64,000 nt of DNA. Origin: Clostridium sp. CF012. Lineage in GTDB: Bacteria > Bacillota > Clostridia > Clostridiales > Clostridiaceae. The stretch lies in assembly GCF_018861755.1 (NCBI RefSeq), contig NZ_JAHLEF010000011.1, positions 1-64,000 of the forward strand, written 5' to 3'. The notes beneath the pieces were generated by a model that saw only the letters and a program-made list of their open reading frames with translations, made no database searches and was not told the DNA's origin. Position 1 is the stretch's first letter, and each line of letters opens with the position of its first letter. Shown here in pieces: positions 36,316 to 46,272 of the stretch. The position numbers and the translations under genes were made by a program.

Positions 36316-37241
36316 AAAAGATAAATTTAGAATTAAAGAAAGTTATAGTAGAGCAGGATGAACTAATTGAATACTCATTAATAAGCTTATTTTCTGGGGG
36401 CCATGTGCTACTAGAAGGATTTCCAGGTGTTGCAAAGACTTTGATGGTAAGAGCACTATCTAAGACACTCTCAGTGGATTTTAAAAGGATTCAGTTTACA
36501 CCAGATTTAATGCCATCAGACGTAACAGGTACAAAGGTATTTAACATGCAAACAAGGGAATTTGAACTTAAAAAAGGTCCTATTTTTACAAACTTTATTT
36601 TAGCAGACGAAATTAATCGTACTCCTCCGAAAACACAGGCAGGATTACTTGAAGCAATGTCTGAGAGCACTGTTTCAATTGATGGAGAGATGTTTGCCCT
36701 AAAGGCACCTTTTATGATATTCGCAACGCAAAATCCACTAGAGTATGAAGGCACTTATTCACTGCCAGAAGCACTTGTAGATAGGTTTATGATGAAAATC
36801 ATAATTGATTATCCTTCAACTGTTGCAGAAAAAGAAATTCTAAGGCGCCACAATGATGGATTTTCAAATATAGATTTAGATAAGTGTAATTTACAAAGGG
36901 TTTGTAATGCAGAAGATATATTAAAATGCAAAGACGAAATTCAAAAGGTTAAAGTAGATGAAGCTCTTATGGAATACATAGTGAATATTGTCTATGAAAC
37001 TAGAAATAATCCTATTATTGAAATCGGAAGTTCCCCTAGAGGAAGTATTGCACTTCTTCAGTGTTCTAAAGCTTGTGCTGCTATTTGTGGTCGTGATTAC
37101 GTAATTCCTGAGGATATAAAAAAAATGGCAATACCAACACTAATGCACCGTATAACTTTAAAGCCAGAATTAGAGCTTGAGGGGATTATGCCAAAACAGG
37201 TACTTATAGATATACTGTCTAAAGTAAAAGTACCTAGATAG
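36276..37241 (+). CDS. MoxR-type AAA+ ATPase
   Basis: 321 residues. Walker A is in LLEGFPGVAKTLMVRAL, Walker B in FILADEINRTPPKTQAGLLEAM, sensor 1 in FMIFATQNPLEYEG, and the C-terminal lid holds SSPRGSIALLQCSKA. MoxR ATPases act as chaperones for metallo- or VWA-proteins and pair with DUF58. TTG start with AAGGAGCG. Overlaps the DUF4350 gene by 40 bp, so translation is coupled. Confidence 0.93.
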   Translation: MENLEKDTTRKLVEKINLELKKVIVEQDELIEYSLISLFSGGHVLLEGFPGVAKTLMVRALSKTLSVDFKRIQFTPDLMPSDVTGTKVFNMQTREFELKKGPIFTNFILADEINRTPPKTQAGLLEAMSESTVSIDGEMFALKAPFMIFATQNPLEYEGTYSLPEALVDRFMMKIIIDYPSTVAEKEILRRHNDGFSNIDLDKCNLQRVCNAEDILKCKDEIQKVKVDEALMEYIVNIVYETRNNPIIEIGSSPRGSIALLQCSKACAAICGRDYVIPEDIKKMAIPTLMHRITLKPELELEGIMPKQVLIDILSKVKVPR

Positions 37242-37257
37242 AGAGTGGGGGATAGCA

Positions 37258-38571
37258 TTGGGTATTACTAAGCAATTTGTATATTTGTTATGTGGTGGGA
37301 TTGTGCTTCTTATATTAGCACTATTTTTAAAAAATTCCTTTACAATGCTAATAATTTATAATCTAATATGTGCGGCACTGCTAATAATTGATTACTTTAT
37401 TTCCATAGATGAAAGGGATATAACACTTTTGCGGAACGGTGATGATAAGTTGTCAATATATGAAAGTGGAGCTATAAGTATTCAAGTTTTTAATAAGAGT
37501 AATTATGCACTTTATTTGGAGATTAAGGATGAAATTCCAGATTTTCATTTTGAAACTGAAACTGCTACAATGAAAGGTAGGGTTATGCCTAGGGAAAAGA
37601 CTGATTTTAAATACATGGTATATCCTACTAAGCGTGGAGCCTTTACTTTTGAAAATATTCATGTTAAATGTGAAGGAAGATTGAAGCTTTGTACAAAGAT
37701 TTTCAAGGTAGTGATCCCTGGGGATTATAAGGTTTACCCCAACATGGAAAACCTTCGCAAATACAGGCTTAACATGTGTAACAACAGATCCTTTAAGCAG
37801 GGTCAAAAGACATTAAAAACTATTGGGAAGGGTACATCCTTTGAAAGTTTAAGAGAATATGTAGCAGGTGATGAGTATAGAAAAATCAACTGGAAGGCAA
37901 CGGCTAGAGGGGATAAACCAATATTAAATCAATATGAACCTGAAAAAGATCAGCATGTTCATATATTAATTGATACCGGGCGGGCTATGAGTTATAGCGT
38001 TAGAGGTTTTAGAAAGCTTGATTTAGTTGTTAATACAGCGCTAGTACTCTCAGATATAGTTAATCAAAATGGTGATAAGTCAGGACTCATGGTATTTAAT
38101 ACCAAAGTAGACAATATGATAATCCCTGGTAAAGGACCTGGACATAGAGGCAAAATCATGGAGGCTCTTTACCACATTGATAATACTAATCAAACTTCTA
38201 ACTATGAGGTCGCTTTTTATTACTTAAAAAAGAAGGAGCGTCATAGAAGTATTGTATTCTTTTTTACAGATTTTAATACAGTAGAGGAAACAGAAAGTAT
38301 ACTTAAAGTTCTACCAGCTATTTCAAAGAATAATCTAGTGGTAATTATTCTTATAAAAAATGAAAGCATAGAATTAATAAGTTCATTAAAAATAAAAAAC
38401 AAAGAGGATTTATTCAATAAAGGTGTTGCTCTAGAAATTATTGATGAAAGACGTAAGATAATAAACCTTTTAAATAGAAAAGGAATCCTTTGTATTGAAT
38501 GTGCACCGGAAAAATTAGAATACACTGTGGTAAATAAATATATTCAAGTTAAAAACCGCACTTATTTATAA
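37258..38571 (+). CDS. DUF58 protein (VWA-like)
   Basis: 437 residues. Two N-terminal membrane segments (about 7-45), then a beta-rich part and the DUF58 signature REYVAGDEYRKINWKATARGDKPILNQYEPEKDQHVHILIDTGRAMSY, which includes a metal-site-like D.G. S motif of the VWA fold. The C terminus continues the VWA domain. TTG start; the site GTGGGGG is 6 nt away. Works with the MoxR ATPase just upstream, probably at the membrane. Confidence 0.92.
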   Translation: MGITKQFVYLLCGGIVLLILALFLKNSFTMLIIYNLICAALLIIDYFISIDERDITLLRNGDDKLSIYESGAISIQVFNKSNYALYLEIKDEIPDFHFETETATMKGRVMPREKTDFKYMVYPTKRGAFTFENIHVKCEGRLKLCTKIFKVVIPGDYKVYPNMENLRKYRLNMCNNRSFKQGQKTLKTIGKGTSFESLREYVAGDEYRKINWKATARGDKPILNQYEPEKDQHVHILIDTGRAMSYSVRGFRKLDLVVNTALVLSDIVNQNGDKSGLMVFNTKVDNMIIPGKGPGHRGKIMEALYHIDNTNQTSNYEVAFYYLKKKERHRSIVFFFTDFNTVEETESILKVLPAISKNNLVVIILIKNESIELISSLKIKNKEDLFNKGVALEIIDERRKIINLLNRKGILCIECAPEKLEYTVVNKYIQVKNRTYL

Positions 38572-38575
38572 AAAA

Positions 38576-38610
38576 TAGAGAAGTTTGTCCATAAATACAA
38601 ACTTCTCTAG
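38576..38610. terminator. Bidirectional terminator
   Basis: AGAGAAGTTTGT pairs with ACAAACTTCTCT between the convergent DUF58 and SpoIIM-like genes. Confidence 0.85.
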
Positions 38611-39560
38611 ATATTATTTTTTATCAAGTAAGGAATAGAAAAATATAATATTAATAGTACACCAGATATAGCTGCAAAAATCAGTTTTGATATTTCAGAA
38701 ATATTCAGTGGCGTAAAGAAACCTTCTATAATTCCTGCAATTACAAGCATAAAGATTACACCAATTATTAGAGAAATAGATTCTTTTGCACCCTTTATAA
38801 GTGAATGCCTTCTAGAATAATCGCCAGGAAGTAATATGCTTTTAGCAATTATAAGTCCTGCAGCACCTGAAATAAAGATAGCCGTGAGCTCAATTATTCC
38901 ATGAGGAAGAATAAGAGACCAATAGTTCATAGGATTACCATAAGTATAAACTAAGGCTGTTAGGGCTCCAAGTAATGCACCGTTAAAAAACAGAACATAG
39001 ATTGTTCCTATTCCAAGACTTATACCCATAACGAAAGCTTTTAAGGAAACTGAAATATTATTTACCATAATATAACTAGACATTAAGGGATAGTTCCACT
39101 GGCCACCTCCGGATTTTCCGCTTTTTATAGTTGCAATTAGATTTTCAGGAAGAAACATACTGGCATTATCAACGTTTACTAGAACTAATAGCATACTGAG
39201 TAGAAAACCAACAGCAAAGAAAGAAAAGGAACATATTATAAACCATCTATACTCCTTTAAAAGTCTTGGAAAATCTCGAGCAATGTATTTTAATAAAATG
39301 CCTGGGGGTATTTTTTTTACTGGATAAACATGGCTGTGGCATTTATTAATTAGTGAATTTAAATATGACACCACACTGCTACTCGGGTAATGGGTTCTAG
39401 CATAAGCTAAATGATGACTGCTTTGCCTAAAAATACTTAGAAATTTTTTTACATCTTTAGAGGGTAGAATTTTAAGGCCCTTTTTATTTATTATTGTGGA
39501 GAGTGTTTCAAGCTCTCTCCAAGTATCAGAATTTAATTTAATGAATTGTTCTTCTTTCAA
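38607..39560 (-). CDS. Stage II sporulation protein M-like membrane protein
   Basis: About 317 residues. A helical N-terminal domain is followed by five or more membrane segments. SpoIIM family marks: FSFFAVGFLLSMLLVLVN, MVNNISVSLKAFVMGISLGIGTIYVLFFNGALLGAL, LPHGIIELTAIFISGAAGL. In this genomic context (MoxR, DUF58, RDD) it is the cluster partner rather than the sporulation SpoIIM of the DMP complex. Start TTG 39560 has GAGGTG 6 nt upstream; the longer GTG start (39569) lies inside that site. Divergent from the RDD gene. Confidence 0.88.
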   Translation of the reverse strand: MKEEQFIKLNSDTWRELETLSTIINKKGLKILPSKDVKKFLSIFRQSSHHLAYARTHYPSSSVVSYLNSLINKCHSHVYPVKKIPPGILLKYIARDFPRLLKEYRWFIICSFSFFAVGFLLSMLLVLVNVDNASMFLPENLIATIKSGKSGGGQWNYPLMSSYIMVNNISVSLKAFVMGISLGIGTIYVLFFNGALLGALTALVYTYGNPMNYWSLILPHGIIELTAIFISGAAGLIIAKSILLPGDYSRRHSLIKGAKESISLIIGVIFMLVIAGIIEGFFTPLNISEISKLIFAAISGVLLILYFSIPYLIKNNI

Positions 39561-39652
39561 TATTTTCACCTCATACTTATTTTATCATATATTGTAAAAG
39601 GTGTAGATAATATTTTTTAAAAAGATAATAAAACAAAGGATTGGAGGGTACT

Positions 39653-40345
39653 ATGCAAATAATTAAAATTACAACTCCAGAAAACATAGAAGTTGAATAT
39701 ACACTAGCGGGACTAGGTTCACGAACAGGCGCTGCACTTATTGATATGCTAGTTCAGGGCGGAATGCTGTTGATGCTGGGAATTGCACTACTACTCATAG
39801 GAAACTTCTCTCCAAATTTTTGGGAAGAATACTATGGCTGGATTATCGGTGGAACACTACTAGTTTTTGCATTAATAAGTTATGGCTATTTTATAGCAAT
39901 GGAGCTAAGTATGAATGGCATGACACTGGGTAAAAAAGTTTTTAGAATAAGAACCATAAGAAACAATGGGCAACCTATAACACTTAAGCACTCTGCACTG
40001 AGAAATTTATTTAGAGTGTTCCTCGATATTTTTGGTGTAGGTGTGGTATTAATATTTTTTACAAAACAGCATAAGAGAGTTGGCGACTTTGTTGCATCCA
40101 CTATTGTAGTTGTTGAGGAAAATAAAGCTCGCCCAATTACCTTAGAGGGTCTAAAGGTTATTAATGAGCAATACAGATATCTAATGTCCGCAGAAGAATA
40201 TGAAATTCTAAGGGATTATGCTGCTCGTAAGAGTAGTATTGGAGATTGTGATTATTTGAAGGAAGAAATAAAAAAATATTTTATGAAAAAATTTGAAACT
40301 CAAGTAAGTTTAAATGAATTAGATACTTTTATTGACGGATTGTAA
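39653..40345 (+). CDS. RDD family membrane protein
   Basis: 230 residues. Starts MQIIKITTPENIEVEYTLAGLGSRTGAALIDML, holding the Arg and Asp of the RDD name, then three membrane segments and a C-terminal cytoplasmic tail. ATG 39653 has TTGGAGGG. RDD and SpoIIM-like genes are common partners of the DUF58 operon; proposed roles are ion antiport or membrane assembly. Confidence 0.9.
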   Translation: MQIIKITTPENIEVEYTLAGLGSRTGAALIDMLVQGGMLLMLGIALLLIGNFSPNFWEEYYGWIIGGTLLVFALISYGYFIAMELSMNGMTLGKKVFRIRTIRNNGQPITLKHSALRNLFRVFLDIFGVGVVLIFFTKQHKRVGDFVASTIVVVEENKARPITLEGLKVINEQYRYLMSAEEYEILRDYAARKSSIGDCDYLKEEIKKYFMKKFETQVSLNELDTFIDGL

Positions 40346-40366
40346 AACCTTCAAAGCTACCAAAAG

Positions 40367-40417
40367 AGACTTGATGTAGATTAGTATAAAATATTAATCT
40401 ACATCAAGTCTTTTTTT
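40367..40417. terminator. Bidirectional terminator
   Basis: AGACTTGATGTAGATTA pairs with TAATCTACATCAAGTCT, followed by a T run. Confidence 0.9.
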
Positions 40418-40464
40418 ATTATTGTGCAGGAAAGTATAAATTTATGATTGTATTAGATAAATTG

Positions 40465-41094
40465 TTAATACATTTCCTTTTGCTGAGTAGTTTTTAAGTT
40501 TTCATAGAAGTTTGCAGTAGCACCGTAGACATATGGTGTTAACCACAAATAACCTATTCCAAGTGTTAGTATTCCAAGTAATGCCCAACCTAGGAAAGTT
40601 AAATGTAGGCAAAATAGCTTCCATTTAAAGCCTAGCATCATTTCTTTGCTTTTGTTTAAAGCTTCCATTGCGCCTATTTGTGGGTTGTCACTTAATACAT
40701 AAAATACCATAGAATACCTATAAGCTGCTATTATTCCTGGTATTAAAAGAAGTAATGACCAAAGTAAAACAAATATTGTTATTAATAATTGCGCAATAAC
40801 AGAAGAAGAAAAGTTTTTGAAACCGTCAAATAAATTTTCAAACATAAAAGATTCATGTCTAACAAGCTTTAAGAAACATGTGTTAAGACCTAATGCTAGT
40901 GGGCCACCAATTATTATACCAAAAATCTGGCCAGCGTAAGGATTAAATTTAGAAAAGATAAGACCAGGAGAGCCACATATTATAGAGAATATAAGGCATA
41001 ATAAAATAGCGGTACCCCAGTTTCCCTTAAGTTGTTCTCTTGCAGAGCGCCTAAGTTCAGAGTTTGTTTTGATAGTTACATTTTCGAATTGCAT
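40465..41094 (-). CDS. DUF975 family membrane protein
   Basis: 209 residues. Opens with the DUF975 signature ELRRSAREQLKGNWGTAILLCLI, then LKLVRHESFMFENLFDGFKNF and ALNKSKEMMLGFKWKLFCLHLTFLGWALLGILTLGIGYLWLTPY. About five membrane segments. Function unknown. AAGGGGGC precedes ATG. Confidence 0.9.
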   Translation of the reverse strand: MQFENVTIKTNSELRRSAREQLKGNWGTAILLCLIFSIICGSPGLIFSKFNPYAGQIFGIIIGGPLALGLNTCFLKLVRHESFMFENLFDGFKNFSSSVIAQLLITIFVLLWSLLLLIPGIIAAYRYSMVFYVLSDNPQIGAMEALNKSKEMMLGFKWKLFCLHLTFLGWALLGILTLGIGYLWLTPYVYGATANFYENLKTTQQKEMY

Positions 41095-41487
41095 ATGTTG
41101 CCCCCTTAAAATAGTAAGTAGTTATTCATTGTTTATTCTGTTAATAAGTAATTAAGACTATATTAAAAAAATAAAAATATATAAAATTTTACAATAAATA
41201 ATACTTCAACAGATTCATTTTACCACATACAGTTCATATAAACCAGTGAAGTCCCATTATTGTAAGTATAAAACAATGGAATATTTGAATATATTTTACT
41301 GATTGTGAAATTATAAAATTTGTTTATAAACCTAATTTAAATATTCTTTAATATGTGTTAGAATATAAAAGTTGTAGGAAAGATTTATTTAAGAGTGACT
41401 TTCTTAAAACAAACAACTGGGCAATATTAAGTTATCAATGATAATATAATCAAACCATAATATTACCTGTTAAAAAGGAGAGCTAAA
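41095..41487. other. Intergenic region without a gene
   Basis: About 390 bp, AT-rich, between divergent genes. I see no reading frame with a ribosome site, no hairpin with a T run, and no clear promoter. Confidence 0.5.
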
Positions 41488-41814
41488 ATGAAAACATTTC
41501 AGGATTTAGTTAATGAGACTTTAGAGGTCCAAGATTTAGAGGAATTAGAATCAGCAGCAGATTTATTTCAGTTTGGCATTGAAAAAGGACATTATAACAA
41601 ACGTCAAGCAGATCAATTTAACATTACTTATTGGAAAATGAAAAATAAGTATTTAGCTTATGAAGTTGCCAAAGAAATAAAAGGAAACAAATTAGATATA
41701 ATTAGCATGGTTACTAGCGCTCCAAACGAGATAAAAGGGAACCCAAAAGAACTTATCAATTATGTGAATGGGCGAGTTAAGGCACTAAAGGGTAAAATGA
41801 ATGGTATGAAATAG
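41488..41814 (+). CDS. Hypothetical protein, helical, 108 residues
   Basis: Acidic N-terminal half (MKTFQDLVNETLEVQDLEELESAADLFQFG) and basic C-terminal half (YVNGRVKALKGKMNGMK). All-helical in look, no signal or membrane segment. AAAGGAGAGC precedes ATG. Not recognised. It is followed by a 22-bp perfect hairpin. Confidence 0.6.
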   Translation: MKTFQDLVNETLEVQDLEELESAADLFQFGIEKGHYNKRQADQFNITYWKMKNKYLAYEVAKEIKGNKLDIISMVTSAPNEIKGNPKELINYVNGRVKALKGKMNGMK

Positions 41815-41840
41815 CATTGCTATTTTAGAATAATAAAAAA

Positions 41841-41889
41841 ATGGGTGCATATTGTTATAAGCGATAAGCTTATAACAATATGCACCCAT
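41841..41889. terminator. 22-bp perfect terminator hairpin
   Basis: Arms 41841-41862 and 41868-41889 pair perfectly with a 5-nt loop. A run of seven T follows on the minus strand, so it ends the Crp-type gene, and probably also the convergent gene. Confidence 0.88.
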
Positions 41890-42587
41890 TATTCATATAA
41901 ATCACCTGCAAGCTCTTCCAAGGCAATTATATTTAGGATGACAATAGAATTTTTTTCTTTTCTTATTATGTTTTCATGGCATAGCTTATTTATGGTTCTA
42001 ATTAAATGTCTATAGCTTGTTCCAAGCAAATCTGCCATTTCAGTAAATTTATCTGTTATAATGCCTCCATCTAAATTTGAATGTTGACTATTTTCAGGGG
42101 CTATTGCAAGAAGATAACTTGATAATCTATTTTCTAGAGGATAAAGGATATTTATCGATGAGGCGATGGAGGAGCTAATAAATTTCTTACCAAGGCTTGT
42201 GCACATACATTTTAGAAAAGTTGGGTCATTAATAGCGTATTTTCTTAGATTTTTCATTGATATTCCAATACACAAACATTCGCTAATTGCTTCAATGTTT
42301 GAATTAGCTGTGTCACAATTTATAAACTCAACATCTCCAATTATGTTTAGAGGTTTATATAATCTGAAAAGCAAAGATTTTCCGTTTTTCAGAACAGTAT
42401 AAACCTTTACTTTTCCTTCAACAAAAAAATAAAGATAATCTATGGGTTCGTTAGTTTTTACAATGTGACTACCTTTATCAAAAATATGTAACTCCATATA
42501 TTTTTTCATGTTTACTCCGAAGAAATCTTCAATATTATATTTTTCTATGTAATTCTCTAATTTAGATTGATCGTATATCCTTTTCAT
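41889..42587 (-). CDS. Crp/Fnr family regulator (YeiL-like)
   Basis: 232 residues. A cyclic-nucleotide-binding-type beta roll covers about 30-130 (FDKGSHIVKTNEPIDYLYFFVEGKVKVYTVLKNGK). The C-terminal helix-turn-helix reads FTEMADLLGTSYRHLIRTINKLCHENII. Four Cys are scattered in the middle; no Fnr-type N-terminal Cys cluster. Relatives regulate neighbouring DMT transporters. Divergent from the ydcZ-like pair, with a palindrome between. Confidence 0.88.
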   Translation of the reverse strand: MKRIYDQSKLENYIEKYNIEDFFGVNMKKYMELHIFDKGSHIVKTNEPIDYLYFFVEGKVKVYTVLKNGKSLLFRLYKPLNIIGDVEFINCDTANSNIEAISECLCIGISMKNLRKYAINDPTFLKCMCTSLGKKFISSSIASSINILYPLENRLSSYLLAIAPENSQHSNLDGGIITDKFTEMADLLGTSYRHLIRTINKLCHENIIRKEKNSIVILNIIALEELAGDLYE

Positions 42588-42695
42588 TTGTGGTTCCCCC
42601 TTGTTGTTTTCTGTGAAGATAAAAATTATTTCACAATGTACCTAAGTCTTATTATAATTGTTTATTTTATTTTTGTATAATAAATTTGAATAAAA

Positions 42696-42711
42696 TATGA
42701 CATGTGTCATA
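42696..42711. promoter_or_regulatory. Palindrome, candidate Crp-type operator
   Basis: TATGACA and TGTCATA flank a central TG. It lies in the divergent region between the Crp-type regulator and the transporter pair and centres about 37 bp before a plausible transporter start point. Confidence 0.65.
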
Positions 42712-42781
42712 TAGAAGAATAAGCCTTTATGCTACTCTTATCAAAGAGGCATATGAACAATCAAAGAATGGAGGAAACTAA

Positions 42782-43204
42782 ATGTATAAAGCAGCTGCGG
42801 TATTAATAGGAATATTAATTGCTATAATGGTTACTTTTAATGGGGTTTTAGCAAATTATACAGACCAATATAAATCAATATTAATAATTCATGTAGTGGG
42901 ACTTATTGTTTTAATTATTATTTTATTATTAAAAAAGGAGAAACTCAAGTTTAAAAAAGACATTCCAATTTACTTGTTTAGTGGTGGGTTAATAGGAGTT
43001 TTTGTGGTTTTTTTAAATAATGTATGTTTTAATTCCCTTGGAGCTTCCTTAACACTATCCCTTGGGATTTTTGGACAATTAGTATTAGCATGTTTTATAG
43101 ATCATTATGGTCTATTCGGCTTGAACATTTATAAATTTAATAAGAAAAAGGTTATTGGATTTATTATAATATTATCTGGGCTAATTACAATGATAAGATA
43201 TTAG
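42782..43204 (+). CDS. DMT (YdcZ/DUF606) transporter, subunit 1
   Basis: 140 residues, five hydrophobic segments. Family marks include LIAIMVTFNGVLANYT and GGLIGVFVVFLNNVCFNSLGASLTLSLGIFGQLV. ATG with ATGGAGG. These half-length DMT proteins come in pairs and are thought to form a heterodimer. 16 bp before its partner. Confidence 0.9.
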   Translation: MYKAAAVLIGILIAIMVTFNGVLANYTDQYKSILIIHVVGLIVLIIILLLKKEKLKFKKDIPIYLFSGGLIGVFVVFLNNVCFNSLGASLTLSLGIFGQLVLACFIDHYGLFGLNIYKFNKKKVIGFIIILSGLITMIRY

Positions 43205-43220
43205 AAAGGGGAGGGAAAAT

Positions 43221-43667
43221 ATGTTATATATAATTTTAGCGGTTTTCTGTGGCTGTATTACTATAATATCAATGATTATAAATTCACATCTAGCTAAAAA
43301 AATAGGGACGCTTCAAGGAACGCTTATAAACTATATTGTAGGATTAAGTACTACTATATTACTTATGATTATAGTAAAAAGTAATTTCAACTTGCCTTAT
43401 AGTAGTTTTACTAAAATACCATGGTGGGCACTTCTAGGTGGACTACTTGGAGTAGTGGTGGTTGCAAGTTCTAACATTGTACTTCCTAAAATTCCTACAA
43501 TATATACCACTTTGCTTATATTTATAGGGCAACTATTTACAGGGATACTCATTGATTATTTTAGAGTGGGTTTTATTTCAAAAGGTAAAATTATTGGTGG
43601 GTTATTAATTCTTTTAGGATTATTATATAATTCTAATGTTGATAAGAAAGAATTAATTGTACAATAG
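43221..43667 (+). CDS. DMT (YdcZ/DUF606) transporter, subunit 2
   Basis: 148 residues, same fold: IISMIINSHLAKKIGTLQGTLINYIVGL and WWALLGGLLGVVVVASSNIVLPKIPTIYTTLLIFIGQLFTGILIDYF. It is more similar to the family core than subunit 1. AAGGGGAGGG precedes ATG. Substrate unknown. Confidence 0.9.
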   Translation: MLYIILAVFCGCITIISMIINSHLAKKIGTLQGTLINYIVGLSTTILLMIIVKSNFNLPYSSFTKIPWWALLGGLLGVVVVASSNIVLPKIPTIYTTLLIFIGQLFTGILIDYFRVGFISKGKIIGGLLILLGLLYNSNVDKKELIVQ

Positions 43668-43700
43668 AATTTAAACCTTCATAATTTAATATTAATAGGG

Positions 43701-45170
43701 TTAAGATTGAAGAGAGAAATACTCCTTTACCACTTCTACATCATCAAAGTGTATAACTTTGTCTTTTAATATCTGATAGTTTTCATGACCTTTTCCAGCA
43801 ATAATAACTACATCTGAAGGATTAGCTTTTTTTAGTGCAGTATGAATTGCAACTTTTCTATCTTCTATTTTTTCATAGGAGCAGGTAGTTCTTGCTACTC
43901 CTTCTTCAATCTCTTCAATTATTCTAATAGGATATTCTTTTCTTGGGTTATCGCAGGTAAGAACACAGTAGTCTGCAAATGTACCTGCTACTTCGCCCAT
44001 GATAGGGCGTTTTGTACTATCTCTTTCACCACCACAGCCAAACACAACAATGAGTTTGTTCTGTGTTAGCACTTTTCCATGCCGAAATGTCGTTAAGATA
44101 TTTTTAAGACTATCTGGAGTGTGTGCATAATCTACAATAACTAGATATCCACTATCATTTGGAACTACTTCAAATCTTCCTTTAACTCCATTAATATTGG
44201 TTAATGCTGCAATAATTATGTGTAACGGAAATCCTAAAAAATAACAAGAGGCAATAGCACTCAAGGCATTATAAACATTAAATTTACCTGGGACATTAAG
44301 GTTAACTTTTTTATGATTATCACAAAAATTCAAGGTGAAAGATACCCCTTCTTGTGAATACTTAATATCTTTTGCCATGAAATCAGCAGTGGTATTAATA
44401 CCGTAGGTGATAATTTCACAAGTAGAATTTTGGATTATATCTTGTGATACTGGATCATCAGCATTAATAATTCCAAATCTACACATTTTAAATAACTTCA
44501 TTTTTGCCTTCTTATAATTCTCCATTGTGCCATGCTCATCTAAATGATCTTGCGTTAAATTAGTAAATATACCTATATCAAAATCACACGTATAAGTTCT
44601 AAGCTGTTCTAGGGCTACAGAAGTTACTTCCATAACAGCATCAGTAACATCATTTTCCACCATTTCAGCAAAGGAGGATTGAAGTTCAATGGAATCAGGA
44701 GTTGTAGGATTTAATTTTGCTGTTTTTAAGGGGGCATTTCCAATGCGGTTTTCAATAGTACTAATAATGCCAACCTTACGTCCAAGGCATTCTAATATTT
44801 TTGTTATAAAGAACGTTACAGTTGTTTTACCATTAGTTCCAGTAATTCCAATAAGATTCAGTTTCTTTGATGGTTCACCATAAAAGCAATTTGCAATAAT
44901 AGCCATAGCTAGCTTTGTATTTTTAACTTTTATTACGGTAATACCTTTAGGTATATTATCGACTTTATGTTCTATTAATAATGCAGTAGCACCAGCTTCA
45001 ATAGCCTCAAGTGCATAATTATGCCTATCAATATTTTTATTTTTAACACAAATGAACAATGAATTTGGTTTTAACCTTCTTGAATCCCATGAAATATTAG
45101 GAATATTAATTTCATCCGTGCCTTGAATAACCTCATAGGGAAATCCTTTTAATAGATATTTTATTTTCAA
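43701..45170 (-). CDS. murE: UDP-N-acetylmuramyl-tripeptide synthetase
   Basis: 489 residues. The Mur-ligase P-loop GITGTNGKTTVTFF is near residue 110. FTNLTQDHLDEHGTMENYKKAK carries the conserved His and the Lys that is carbamylated, and a DNPR motif (VLTCDNPRKEYP) marks meso-diaminopimelate specificity. Cytoplasmic step of peptidoglycan building. It stands apart from the main mur/dcw cluster. Start TTG 45170 with GGGAGG 7 nt upstream. Confidence 0.93.
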   Translation of the reverse strand: MKIKYLLKGFPYEVIQGTDEINIPNISWDSRRLKPNSLFICVKNKNIDRHNYALEAIEAGATALLIEHKVDNIPKGITVIKVKNTKLAMAIIANCFYGEPSKKLNLIGITGTNGKTTVTFFITKILECLGRKVGIISTIENRIGNAPLKTAKLNPTTPDSIELQSSFAEMVENDVTDAVMEVTSVALEQLRTYTCDFDIGIFTNLTQDHLDEHGTMENYKKAKMKLFKMCRFGIINADDPVSQDIIQNSTCEIITYGINTTADFMAKDIKYSQEGVSFTLNFCDNHKKVNLNVPGKFNVYNALSAIASCYFLGFPLHIIIAALTNINGVKGRFEVVPNDSGYLVIVDYAHTPDSLKNILTTFRHGKVLTQNKLIVVFGCGGERDSTKRPIMGEVAGTFADYCVLTCDNPRKEYPIRIIEEIEEGVARTTCSYEKIEDRKVAIHTALKKANPSDVVIIAGKGHENYQILKDKVIHFDDVEVVKEYFSLQS

Positions 45171-45370
45171 AATTAGTCCTCCCTTTTACAAAATTATGTC
45201 TATATACTTATTATATTCATAATTTTTGCTATGTTAATTGCTAGAAATGCTTGAAACATTGCAAAAAGTGCTCTAATATTAAATTATCACATAAAAAGAA
45301 ACTATTAATTACTTGAATTACTGAAGAATTATCAATTGTTATTACAGAAGAGAGCTAGCAGGAGGAGATA

Positions 45371-46252
45371 ATGAAAATCGAAAAGGATATGCTTAATAAT
45401 AAAAGTGGTTATTTAAATAGTGATTTTGAACTATTCCATTTAAAAGATCAGAGAAATATGGAATTTGAATTTCATCACCATGAGTTTAATAAAGTAATAA
45501 TTTTTATATCAGGCAATGTTACCTATCTAATTGAAGGAAAGGCTTATAAATTGAAGCCTTGGGATATACTTCTAGTAAGTAGTAGTGAGGTACATAAACC
45601 TGTAATAGATTATTCTAAGCCCTATGAACGTATAGTTATTTGGGTAAATTCTAGATTTTTAGAGAAATATAATACTGATGACTGTAATTTACTAGCCAGC
45701 TTTGAACTGGCTGTAAAATTAAAATTTAATATGCTTAGGCTTAACAGTGAAACACTCTATAACATAAAACGTATATTATCTAATCTTGAGGATGAATGTA
45801 AAAGCAGTGATTTTGGAAGTAATATATTAAAAAAATCACTAATCTTACAACTTTTAGTTTTTGTAAATAGATTGTATATGGGAATGGGAAACAATAAAGA
45901 AACAAATGATATTGAATATGATGAGAATATCGGTGCTATTTTAGACTATATAAATGAGAACATTAGAGATGAACTATCTATTGATAATCTAGCCATTAGG
46001 TTTTATATGAGTAAATATTATCTAATGCATGAATTTAAAAGACAAACAGGATATACAATTCATAATTACATAATTCAAAAAAGACTAATCATGTCAAATG
46101 CACTGATAAATAAAGGTAAGTCAATAACAGAAGTATGCGATGAATGTGGATTTGGAGATTATTCTAGTTTTTTTAGAGCCTTTAAGAAGATGTTCGGATC
46201 ATCTCCAAAGAAGCATTACAAGGAATTAAATGGGATTAAAAAAAATCTTTAA
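45371..46252 (+). CDS. AraC family regulator with N-terminal cupin
   Basis: 293 residues. An AraC-binding cupin (about 20-130; FEFHHHEFNKVIIFISGNVTYLIEG) precedes two HTH units in LAIRFYMSKYYLMHEFKRQTGYT and ITEVCDECGFGDYSSFFRAFKKMFGSSPKKH. AGGAGGAG precedes ATG. The cupin suggests a small sugar-like ligand. The neighbouring genes do not show the target. Confidence 0.92.
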   Translation: MKIEKDMLNNKSGYLNSDFELFHLKDQRNMEFEFHHHEFNKVIIFISGNVTYLIEGKAYKLKPWDILLVSSSEVHKPVIDYSKPYERIVIWVNSRFLEKYNTDDCNLLASFELAVKLKFNMLRLNSETLYNIKRILSNLEDECKSSDFGSNILKKSLILQLLVFVNRLYMGMGNNKETNDIEYDENIGAILDYINENIRDELSIDNLAIRFYMSKYYLMHEFKRQTGYTIHNYIIQKRLIMSNALINKGKSITEVCDECGFGDYSSFFRAFKKMFGSSPKKHYKELNGIKKNL

Positions 46253-46272
46253 ATTTTTTTTTCAAAAAACTA

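Noticed and set aside
38607-39569. Sporulation SpoIIM of the engulfment complex
   Set aside because: The protein is longer than SpoIIM and sits beside RDD, DUF58 and MoxR genes, which points to the cluster partner rather than the sporulation protein.
33686-41094. DUF58/MoxR cluster as a new system
   Set aside because: MoxR, DUF58, DUF4129, DUF4350, SpoIIM-like and RDD genes are a known recurrent association in bacteria, so it is noted as context only.
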